Origin: Theileria orientalis strain Shintoku
Lineage: Eukaryota > Apicomplexa > Aconoidasida > Piroplasmida > Theileriidae
Assembly (NCBI RefSeq): GCF_000740895.1
Contig: NC_025260.1
Location: forward strand, 186,001 to 250,000
Direction of reading: 5' to 3'
Length of the DNA: 64,000 bases
A program made the translations under genes and the position numbers. Below the pieces are notes generated by a model. That model was not told where the DNA came from, did not search any database, and worked only from the letters and a program-made list of their open reading frames with translations. Position 1 is the stretch's first letter, and each line of letters begins with the position of its first letter. Below, one piece after another: positions 41,477-52,100 of the stretch.

Positions 41477-41649
41477 TATCGTACACTACCTGTATCCACG
41501 CCCACCTGTTTAACATGTTTGCACGTATTTGTGTGTTTACCTGGGCGTGTAAGTGTCCACATATGTCCACTTATCTAATATATACGTTGGTACGTGTACG
41601 TGTGTATATGTATGTAGCAAACAAATACAGTTTCATATTTTGTTGTAAC

Positions 41650-43024
41650 TTAGTGCTGGGTTGGCCTCAGCGACTTTAAAGTGTTCAGCCTCCTGTAAAT
41701 TTATTTATCGAGTGAATTGGACTCGGCAGTCCCTTAAGTTGCACACTTGCAGCACTGCGTACCTGTCTAGGTTGTCGTTGTATTGGTTAATCCAGTCCCT
41801 AAAAACCTGTTGATGGTTTTCAAACTAACTTCCTGTGGTTGTAGTAGTCAAACTTCCCTATCTTGTTCAAAAATCGCAAATTCTGTTAGTAGTTATTAGC
41901 TTAAGGCTTTATCTGGATATCTAGGTCAACAGTAATATATAGTACTTTGCGAAATATAAACCGTGAGTGTGCAGTCAGGTACGGGAACCAGGCTGCGATG
42001 TTTTGTGAATCGACCCTCTTGTCGTATATTGCGTTCCTCATCTCCGAGCTCATGCTCTTGGGCACCTAATTTCAACATTGTTAGGTCAATGTGTTTGGAA
42101 TCTGCTTGTTGCATAGGTTTCCTAACAGCTCACCTTTCCCAGTATGAATATTTTCTGGTAGAACTCGTTCATTGGCATTTCTCGTATTTTGTACTTGAGC
42201 GTATTTCTCCACGTGCACATTATCCCAAAATTCCCTAATGTCAATATTCATTTCTCATTATTTCGCCATTTAACCTAGGTATTTTAATTAAACTTACCCA
42301 ATGCATGGTGTTTTAACTGCTTAATCGGACGCGAGTAGTTTATTATTATGTTGTCTATGTACAGCCTACTCGGATCTCCGCCGTGCTCTTCGTATATCTT
42401 CTTTTGCGATTCACTCATCTATTTATTTTATTTAACCTTAAAAATTTTATGTGTGTAAATAAATATAAATCCCAATGCCTTACTGAGTTTAATATTCTGT
42501 TTGTTTTAATGTTTGGGAAGGCTGTGAGCCAATCTATTGCGTCCTGGAGGTGTAAATTCGTCAACTAAACATCAGTTATGCACTTATTTCTAACCAGCTT
42601 AGAGTACAGCTTCAATCTTTTCAGACTTATTGGCAGTTCTTCCACTTTAAAGTCCCATACTCTGGCAAATTCTTTTGATTTAATCTGAAGAATCAGTCAG
42701 ATATCAATTTCATGTACTGGCAATTCTTCCTTGTCGACCCTTTTCGGTGTGATGAATTTACGTCTGTATCTGTTTCTGTTAAGGCGGTGGATCAGCTTTT
42801 TGCGCCATCTGTAGTTTAATGTGCAATTTGGGCTAAAACAAAACATACTCCCAAAGTCCCTTCTTGCGATAGTAAGGATTCTTGATTCCACAACTTTTAT
42901 TTGATAGACCTACATGAATTATTATAATATGGGTTTATATACCAGAAAAAAAGGCTCTTTGTGTATTTAAAATCCTTCCAAAGCCAGTAAATAGCCTGGG
43001 CACATAAAAGAAGCCATACATCAT
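41650..43024 (-). CDS. MRPL22: Mitochondrial ribosomal protein uL22m
   Basis: Eleven exons (43024-42943, 42909-42849, 42832-42718, 42684-42595, 42564-42484, 42418-42298, 42234-42134, 42065-41946, 41882-41830, 41798-41763, 41692-41650) join in frame to 300 residues. The N-terminus (MMYGFFYVPRLFTGFGRIL) is presequence-like. The L22 core follows: ISLKRLKLYSKLLTNLHLQD, AIDWLTAFPNIK, LYIDNIIINYSRPIKQLKHH and ALGNFGIMCTWRNTLKYKIR. The last block matches the mitochondrial/bacterial L22 pattern K-x(3)-A-x-GRFGIM. uL22 lines the peptide exit tunnel. The basic C-terminal extension (IFRKNLRFLNKIGKFDYYNH) is long. The second intron, 42833-42848, would be only 16 bases; the last two small exons are the least certain. 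Confidence 0.78.
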
Positions 43025-43155
43025 ATCAGTACGATAAATAGGTGTAAATTATTCATGTCTTTAAAATTAATTGGGTTTAACTCTAATAATTACAAATGTG
43101 TAGTACAAAAGTAGATTAAAATTTGGAATGAGGCGGTAGTATGGTGTTAATCAGA

Positions 43156-43848
43156 TTAAGTTGGAATAAATGGACCCAGAATATTTAAAAACATTTTTTT
43201 CTCGTGGGTGTTGCTGAAACTAACTGGGATACAGTTTCCATTTTCAAGTAAATGGAACGCCACAGTAGTGTTGAAATTCATCGTGTTTCCGTTCGTCTGG
43301 ATTCTGCTCAACTCATCTTTGGTGTGAAGAATCTTTTTTACGGATCCGAAATCTATTTCTCTGACCTAAATTAATGTTAGTTTATGGATTGAAATAGTGT
43401 TTCAATTCTTCTCATCATTTTTGGGCTAAAACATACCTGTTTATCGCAGGCTATTCTAACTAAACTCGTTTCACAGTTTACGTGTAGTGTACAAGATAAT
43501 TTTGTTCCATCCTGAAGGGCGATTAGCGACTGGTGTGTGTATTTATTATCATGGATTTGTGGCCTTACACTTACCTCAAGCAATACTATTACGTCCAAAT
43601 TTTGTTCTAATTTTTGTTTAAAATTTTGTTCTACATTATTTTATTATTTGTTGCCTTTGGGGGTTAATATGTGACTCACATATCTAATTATCTGAAATCG
43701 TTATTCCATTTTAGTGCTTATCTGCTATACTATGGTTGTTCGTACCATCAAAATCCTCTTCTGTTCCTTCTTGTTTTGTTGTATTTCCTGACGCACAGCA
43801 GGAGTTGAACAGGCTGAATACGTTGTTGCAGGACGTTTTCACTGACAT
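43156..43848 (-). CDS. IMC sub-compartment protein (ISP-like), PH-like fold
   Basis: Four exons, 43848-43746, 43630-43575, 43529-43437 and 43365-43156, give 153 residues; the second exon may start at 43606 instead, eight residues shorter, still in frame. The core reads LDVIVLLESLIALQDGTKLS, CTLHVNCETSLVRIACDKQV, REIDFGSVKKILHTKDELSR and a final TVAFHLLENGNCIPVSF plus helix. This succession of strands and C-terminal helix, with DG-x-KL and GNCIP-x-x-F strings, resembles the apicomplexan ISP family, which sits on the inner membrane complex through acylation. The N-terminus (MSVKTSCNNVFSLFNSCC) has several cysteines that could be palmitoylated but lacks the glycine-2 myristoylation site of typical ISPs. 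Confidence 0.62.
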
Positions 43849-44080
43849 TGTGCATATGATTTTTAGTGCTCTACGTTTTTATTTACTTTACGTATTTGTT
43901 ATTCACCTATTTTTTAATGAAATGTTTAATTTTTGCGTTGGAATTCAAATGTGCAATAGTGAATTTTATACACACTTACTGTCTAAAATACTTGGCTAAA
44001 ACTAGCTTTTAATTGTTTACAAAATTAATTTTAAAGATACAAACACTATATACTTTTATTTAAAATCGCGATTAAATTAT

Positions 44081-45409
44081 TTAATCATATATTGACAGCT
44101 CTTTTAGTACATCAGCGTTCGAGGATATGCCCCTATGGGCCTGCAATCCCTACAATTCTTTGAACAGTTGACATTTTTTTACTAATATTATAAAAACTCA
44201 CCTCTTTGTCCAGCTTATGTTGAAAAAATATTCTTTTTGCCTCCTGTGACTTTTTGGCATACAGCGTTGCCACTGCCAGGTTGTTTATGAAGACCCGTTC
44301 GTGGTCCTTGAGTGGCTTCTTAGAGCGTTGTATTGCTTCCAGATATTTTACCGTTTGGAATTTTTCCACTGCTCCTTCGTAGTCTTTTTCAATGATTTTT
44401 AGAATCCCTTTGTAGTAGTTTTCGTTTTCATCGTCTCTAAACGTTTTCATGTGCCTCTCTGAGTCCTCTAGATATCCCAGCTACACTTTTTTTCAGTCTT
44501 AAAAAATTACCTTCCTGTATATTAAAGACAGTACCACATTCGTTGATATGTTACTTGGGTCATATTTCAGATTTACTGTGGTCAGTATTTTTATTGCTTC
44601 CTAAAATTTTCTATTATTTTATTTCTTACCATCGGCCTTAACAGTGATAGCAGTACGTCTGATATCAACAACACTGTAATTATTATTTTATTTACACTGT
44701 TTTCGTGTCCTTTATAAATATTTTCCTGTTTATTTTTACAGATATAATCTACATTCTGTTGTTGTTTTTCATTTTGTTCTTGTTGCTTTTCAATCTTTTG
44801 ATTGCTCTTTTCGTCTGACAAGTCCAATAGATCCCCAATATCTGTTGTTATATTCTTTGAATTCTCTCCTTTTTCCGATTTATCTTTAGAATCTGGGCTA
44901 AATGCTTGTGTACCTTCCACCTTATCGTTCAATTCTCTTGTCACTTGATTTAGTAACTTGTGTAATCTTTCAAGAGATAAGATGCTCATTCCCCTAAGAT
45001 GTGGGTAGTATGCGTATATTAAAAATGTGCTAAATGGGCATCTTGAGCCTCTAAAATAATCTGTGTGTTCTCTTCAGTCTACCTTGTGTATGGAAACTTA
45101 TGGTTTAGTTTATTCTTAAAAATCGATTCTATCAGTTCAAAATCCGAGTCGATGTCGTTAAAATTCTAAACTCACAATTGTTTTCTGGTTTACTACCTTG
45201 AGGTGTAAGTTATAGTATATTCTTATGGTCAATATTGCGATTAATTTAGTAGGCTCTTTATTGAATTGCTAAAATGTGTGTAAATTCCAAACTTCAAAAC
45301 TTACATAAAAGTTTTCTCTAAGAAGATCTGTGATTTCACTGTATTTATTTCCAATAGAAAGGCGTTTTAGTTCAGAAACGACATCGATATCGGTAAAATC
45401 GGTGTCCAT
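44081..45409 (-). CDS. TRAPPC12: TRAPP complex subunit 12-like TPR protein
   Basis: Seven exons, 45409-45305, 45268-45197, 45165-45083, 45050-44630, 44600-44511, 44480-44202 and 44149-44081, join in frame to 372 residues. The block CPFSTFLIYAYYPHLRG followed by SLERLHKLLNQV matches the TRAPPC12 signature (PFS-x-RIL-x-AE-L-P ... LDRL). The C-terminal half shows TPR-like helices (IIEKDYEGAVEKFQTVKYLE; FINNLAVATLYAKKSQEAKR). TRAPPC12 belongs to the metazoan-type TRAPPIII complex acting in ER-Golgi transport. The protein is about half the animal length: the disordered N-terminal part is missing and the TPRs remain. A lysine/glutamine-rich insert (KSNQKIEKQQEQNEKQQQN) interrupts the middle. Confidence 0.7.
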
Positions 45410-45863
45410 TTGATATATTCTTTAAAAATATGTTAAAATATAGAAAAGTATATCTATGTGTATGTTTTTGACCTGTATTTTTGAGGTGTGTAGTAGTTAA
45501 TTTAGTGATCGTTGTATCATGGGGTATGGTTATCCCCTTCCATACAAAGAATTAGTTGATTCCTTATTGTTTTTGCATTAAGTTTATCTAATTTGTAGTT
45601 CAATTTACTAGTAAAACTTAAATTTTTAGTAAATTGGAATCATTTCGTAGTTTGATGTATTTTTTATATTTATAGTATTTATATACTTATGTTTTCGAAT
45701 CTTCCGTTAAAACGCACTCTTTAAATTATAAAACAAATTTGTTTTAGTTATAAAAACCACCTTTCTCGTATTTTTTAAGATTTTTTGGGTATTGGTGGTG
45801 ATTATAATGTTATTATTTTGACATATGTAACGTTGAAGTAATTAAAAAATTAAATATCGTAAA
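45410..45863. promoter_or_regulatory. Divergent intergenic region TRAPPC12 / SPOC protein
   Basis: 454 AT-rich bases between head-to-head genes. Nothing beyond presumed promoters can be named. Confidence 0.4.
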
Positions 45864-48744
45864 ATGCCTCCGAAAAAAACTAAGAGAGGAACCAAAAAGG
45901 GTAAGTTATATCAATGACTTTCTAGATTTTTTTAAACTAACATTTAATATAGAAAAAAAAGTCGAAGCTACACCCGAAGAGAATTTAGAAGTTGAAGAAA
46001 AGGTTGGCGTGGATGAAACAGAACTGGGTGTAAAACTGGAGGAAGAGTCAGAGGAAAAGGGCTTGGAAGTGGACGTGGAAGGACAAATGGACCCTTTCGG
46101 ACAACCAACGGACTCTGAAGCACAAAAATCCGAGGAAGAACTCCCTAACGATGATAATGAAGCATATATGGATGTCGTAAATGTAGACTTGAGTATTGAA
46201 GAGGACCCTGGAGTGTTACAGCAGCAAGAACAGCAATTTGAAGAAGAGGAGCAGACTGACGATTTACTGCTGGAAATGGGAGACCTGTTGAACGCATTAG
46301 TGCAGCTTTCGTCGGAACTTGAAGAGAAGGAAGAAGACGAGGAAGAAGGAGCTATAAGGGAAGACGAAGTGCCATTTGAGCGCCTCCCGGAACTAAACCC
46401 AGAAAGCAGCGTGCTTTTGTTGGTTAACTTGCCACCAGAACTGGATAGCAGCAGAGTACTGAGCCTGTTCAAGGATTCAAAGTTGGTGACGAGCGTGACG
46501 CTGATAAGTAAAACGCAAGTCAAGGTCTTCTTCAGGTCTCAGAGAATAGCCGCAGAGGCGAAGAGCAGACTCGACAACATAAAGTTATACAATCGCAGAC
46601 TGCAGGCACTATACGCCAGGGACATTTTCGCAAACAACTACGTTCCGCCGCCAGCATACCCGCCAATGGCACAGCCGCCGGGAAACTATAACAGAATGCC
46701 AAACAATTTCCAAAACAGGAACAACTTCTTTCCACACGTGCCTCCGCCGCCAAACAAGACGTACACGCGTCTGCCGCAGGACAAAGGAAAGTTGATATTC
46801 AACAAGTACAAGCTGCTGAACGTGACGCTGCAGCAGCTGCTGCTTGAGTTCTACAATAAGATGAACCTGGTCCCAGGCACAGGCAAGTCCAAGTGGGACG
46901 AGACGAAGAGCTTCTTTGAAAACCAAGTGGCATTCGACAGAGTGTACCAGAAACTGGGGATCACAACCAGATATATTCTAATAGGAAACCTGAAAGAAGA
47001 TATTATGGAGAACTCGGAGAGCGTCTACGACTTCCTGTCGAGGTTCACGAATAACTCGTACACGTACCAGATAGTGAAGTTGCCGTACAACTACGCGAGT
47101 CGTCCCGATAGCGAGTCCCTGGAGGACAGGAAGTGGCTGCACGTAGTGTTTGAAAAAAACAGGGACGGATCAGGCTTTTTTAACAAGCTGAACCACCTGA
47201 TAAACTACAAAAGGGAACAGGGGAACATGGAGGCAGAGGACCCGGACAACGTGAAGGACCTCGTTCTCAAGTACTCGTGTCCCCTCAGCGCCACGGAGAG
47301 TCTCTGGATAAGCAACGTCCACGAGTTCTGCGGGTACTTTAAGAGCGAAGATGACGTGTACGGCTTCTTCAACAGCCTCGGAGTGGTTAAAAACTTTAAG
47401 CTGGTGTACGACGCGGGCTGCATATTCGTGACCTTCCAGAACAAGGATATAACCACGAGAATATACAACTTCCTGAACACTCTCTCACCTAAGAGGGTCA
47501 TCAAGGTGTCGAGCTACACAAACTCGAGAAACAACCCGGGAGCCCCGGAGAGAGTGGACCTAGAAGCAGAGCTGTATCCGCTGGAGAAGGATACAGATGT
47601 GCTGAATGTGGACTTCAGCGGGAAGACGGAAAACAGCTTCGTCCTGGGCCAGAAGCTGCTCAACGCAATAAAGAGAAGAGCAGACTCCCAGGAGGTTATC
47701 GATAGACTGCTCAAGTCAAACGATATTTCAAACTTTATGTCAGAGCCGCAGTCGAAGAGGCAGAGGACAGTAAGGCCAGAGCCCCAGGACTTTAGAAGAA
47801 GAGACACGCCGCGCTTCGAAAGAAGGCCCTACAGAGACAACTTTGGCAGAGATACATATGGAAGATCCGAATACAACAGAGAAGCATACCCGAGAGATAA
47901 CTACGGGCGAGATTCACACTCGCGGGACCACTACGCAAGAGAGCCATACCCCAGGGATTCATACAGGGATAGCTACAGAGAAGGCAGAGATAGCAGGGAC
48001 AACAGAGACAGCAGGGACCTTAGAGAAGGGTATGGCAGAGACAGAGACCGAGAATTCAACCGATTCAGGCAGAGGTACCCCATCAATAAGGAACGTGTGG
48101 ACCGCTTCGGACGCACAATCAGGAACTACGACAGGATGAGGCGGGACGAGCCGTGGAAAGGACCAAAAGGCCACCCAAACGACTCGGTGCATCCCTACAG
48201 GGACCCTGGCGCCAGGGACAGCTACCTGGAGCAGCCTGGCGCCAAGTTGGGGGGGCAGAAGGGTGTCGGCCCAGGCCCTGAAGTCGACGCGCCGATCGAC
48301 GCAGAGCCGTTCAAGCCGCGCTCCCCAGAGCGGCCGCCGCCCGAGAGTCCCGCGGAAGGCGGGAAGCGTGAGATGATATACAGCAAGCTGCTCAAGCGCG
48401 GCAAGTACATCTGCAGGGTCAGCTGCGCGTTCGTCCGCGGAGACTACGACTCGAAGCTGCCCGAGATGCTCGACGTCAACCAGCGCGCGAACCCCGAGAG
48501 GCTCAAGAACTGCCTCGCCAAGTCCAGCGAGCTCTCGCTCTGGCAGCTCGGCGCAGACTCGAAGGACGACAGCGATAAGTACGACTCCCTGTGCGACTAC
48601 CTCATCTCCAAGAACCGCGTTGCGCTCGTGCAGCAGGGCCCCTACGACGTGTACATTGTGCCGCCCAACGACTCCTACGTGGAGATGCTTCAGACTCCAG
48701 ACGCCAACTTCATGTACGCCTATCTTCTCCCTAGGTCCCCCTGA
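45864..48744 (+). CDS. Spen-type RNA-binding protein: RRM-like domains plus C-terminal SPOC domain
   Basis: Two exons, 45864-45900 and 45953-48744, give 942 residues. After a basic start (MPPKKTKRGTKKG) and an acidic stretch, an RRM-like fold begins at about 165 (SSVLLLVNLPPELDSSRVLS). Two further RRM-like segments start near 352 (TRYILIGNLKEDIMENSESV) and 460 (SLWISNVHEFCGYFKSEDDV). A long RD/RE/Y-rich region (about 620-720, units such as YGRDSHSRDHY) resembles splicing-factor tails. From about 816 the SPOC domain is recognisable (KLLKRGKYICRVSCAFVRGD; LDVNQRANPERLKNCL; YLISKNRVALVQQG). Spen proteins connect RNA processing with m6A writers and corepressors. G+C content climbs strongly toward the 3' end. 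The specific subfamily is uncertain. Confidence 0.8.
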
Positions 48745-49133
48745 CTATTCCAACTTTGGTCCTCCAATCACATAATATATTTTATATGATTGTTTGTTTA
48801 TCATTTGTGTTACTTATCTTTATTCATGTATGATTCAATTTGTTTATTGGTAAGACTTAAAAGGCGGAAATGATGTATATTGCTGAAAAAAGGTGAAAAA
48901 ACGAGAGGAGAGGAATTTCATTCAAAGACATAGATATCCGGTAGAAGAAAGCATAAAAATGGGTAAATCAGAGCCTTAAGTAAATTGTCATATAACTAAA
49001 TCGAGAATATAGAAATCCGCTCCATTTTAACAGACACACATCGACTATAGGGCCTGATATTAGAACGAGATTCCGTGACATCAAGTAACTACACACATTT
49101 GTATAATATAAGTAACCGCATTAAATTAGAGAA
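48745..49133. other. Intergenic region downstream of SPOC gene and ABC transporter
   Basis: Convergent 3' ends. The only distinctive content is one copy of the 64-base repeat (49046-49109) just 24 bases beyond the ABC stop codon. Confidence 0.5.
49046..49109. repeat. ABC-flanking repeat A, left copy
   Basis: 64 bases beginning tatagggcctgatattagaa and ending tttgtataatat. A second copy at 54385-54448 differs at only three positions that I can see and has the same orientation. This copy lies just past the 3' end of the ABC gene. Confidence 0.93.
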
Positions 49134-52100
49134 TTATGATTGGTTAAAGTTTTCTTCAATAATTTTTGCAATTGATTCATTTGCTGCGATATCACTAGTT
49201 TTACAAGTCCTCACTATGGAACCGTCGTGTACCACCCATACAGATGTACATGATTTCAGGACGTGTGCGTTATGCGCCGTGACAAACGTGGTACAATGTT
49301 GGAAATAAGTCTTAACTAACTCGTATATTGGTATTCCAAGATCATCTTTGCTGGTTGCTTCTTCGGCCAAGTCCTCTTCCGGAGGCTCGTCTACCACGAT
49401 TACTCTAAAGAAATGCCTGTATAGCACGAGTCTAGCCAACGACAATGTCCTGAGTTGGGTATTGGATAGCGACATCTCACTGTCATGATCTGACACGGTT
49501 CTCTTATCATGTGCATATCTATCATAGTTGGATAACCCCAAACGCTCCCTCAATAACACAGTATTTAATTTCTTTCCACCAGGAAGGCCATTGACAAACT
49601 TCAGGAGACCACAATTATCAAGAGCTTGGTTGATGTCATCGTCAGTAAACAATCTTCTAGGATCAAGGAATCTACGCACAGTCCATCCTCTAAATACAAA
49701 TGGAAGTTGAGGTAGCACACCAACTATTTGTCTGAGAATTACCTTGGGTATTTTATTCAAATCGGTACCGTCTAATAAAACCTGACCATCTCTATGTGAA
49801 ACTATGTTCTGCAACACTGACAAGAGAGTGGTTTTACCAGCACCTGTTCTACCAACCATACCTATGACGTCAGATTTATTTGCTGACGCAGTGATGTTTT
49901 TCAGGATCATAGATTCGGTGCTAAGGTCAGGCGAAGTATACACACAAACTTCCTTCAACTCAACACCTTTGTGTTCAGGAGGTAAGAAGAGGGTAGAGTC
50001 GACAATGGATAGTCTAGGATGGTAGAAAAGTCTTCTCAATCCATAGAACTTCTTGTTATCAGCTTTGAACTCGATTGCCCTTCTTTTTAACAAGCGTTTC
50101 CTGTCGTCACTAGTAAGGCTTTTATCGATTGGATTAACGACATCTTCCTCATGGGTGTTGATGCATTTGTCAAACACGAGTCTTTTAAGCGGAGGAATAA
50201 AGTACTGAAATCTAACAACTGAAACTAGGAACACTTCTGCAATTGAATATACCATCGAGAAAAATGTGAACGATTTTGTTGCAGCAACGCATAGTGACAA
50301 AGCCAATCCGAAGTGTCCTACTTTCATCTTATATTTAGTATATTTATCCAGAATTTTGGGAACAACGAGTACAGTCAAAGTAATCAAAGATAGTATCCAG
50401 TTCAGCGATACTGTTCCCCAAGAAATTATGAAGTTTAGCATAAATTTGGATCTAGCATAATACTCCCTATGTTCATAAAATGCAGTCTCGATATCCTTTA
50501 ATTTGTTATAACTTCTAGTAACAGATGGTCCCGAGATTGCATCCTCGAGTACGGCGTTGACGTGGTAGCGGGATTCAAAGTACGCGAAGTTAATTCGGCT
50601 CATGGAAGTCACGTATTTTCTTACAATACCAAAATACGCAGAGGCCAGAATCACAACCACAAAAGGGATCGAAATGGGAATTAAATAAAGCAGTGTAACT
50701 ATATTGATAATTGTCTGAATTGATGCAAATAACAATAAAGACACTAATAACCCGGTACCGTCATCAGTCATACTAAGATCACATGAAAGGAATGTTATAA
50801 CTTGAGTGATTTGCTTCTTTACCTTTAATACCGATGAACTATGAGTGAAAACCGATTTAAGTGAATATTCGTGAAGCTTGCGAGATGAAATGAACGAGCC
50901 TGCTGTAACAAATAAAGTAGCAATAAAAGACACTAGAATGATTACTGCCACAAATATTGTTATTGTTCTCAATGAGGTGTTTGCTCGCGTTTTAATTTCA
51001 GATAAATCAACAAATTCGCCATCTTTGTGCTTATTAATATTATCACTTATGTAATCTGATAATCTGGTTGACAAAACCATCTTCACGTTTTCCAACACGG
51101 ATAATGAGACAGTAAGGAATATGTATAAGAGGAAAGATAAAACTGCAGGCTTCATGAAAACTAGATAGGGATTAAATTTAGTACCTGCCAATTCGTCCTT
51201 AGCATACGACTTAAACGACTTGCTGTATTTTTCCTTGGTCACTTCCATTCTACCCTGCCTCGTAGTGGCATCAGATGAACACAGACTCAGCATATCGGCA
51301 GTTAGATAGTTCATTTCACATGGGCCGGTTGTCTTGGTTGAAAAGTATTTGTAATCCTCATTGTTAACTGGTTTGTTAACTTTAATGAAGTCATGTAGGT
51401 AGGAATGGAATTTCAACTTATTGTTTTTGACGTTGTAAATTGGAGGATTAGGTACCTCACCCAGGTAAGGCAACCTTGAACATATTTCGAGTGTTTGTTT
51501 TGATGACGTTAAAACAACTGACAGATCATTCTTTGACAGTAACCCTGTTTTAAGGTTAAACAGGTTATTGAAAATGTTTTTGGATACGTAAGGATCTAGA
51601 CCATGGAACGATGCGTCCAAGCACATCAGGAACGAACACTTGCTGTTGTTGTACTGTTTGTTGACTTTGTGGAATACGAGATAAGCATATACTGCACGAG
51701 CCATTTCCATTCTCACTCTCTGACCTCCACTGAGTGAGTGTGCATTTTCTGACACTACTCTGAGGTCGCCCTTCTCCCAGGTTGATATGTCATGTTCAAG
51801 TTCAACTGCCGCCAGCACAGCATTGTATACATCCTCTTCAAATTTATGACCAAATGTAATGTTGGATCTAATGGTACCATGTTGCAAGAATATATCCTGT
51901 GAAGCATAGAATATTGGCATAGATGTGTGTAATGGTACAACGGCCATAGAGCCCCCAACCAGGGTCATCTCACCAAGCATTGATTTGATAAAATTTGATT
52001 TGCCAGCACCTTTTGAGCCTGTGACAACTGCCATCTCACCACGTTTCAGCTCAAAGTTGATGTTGTTCAATAACGGTTCATAGTTCTTATTTAGCAGCTC

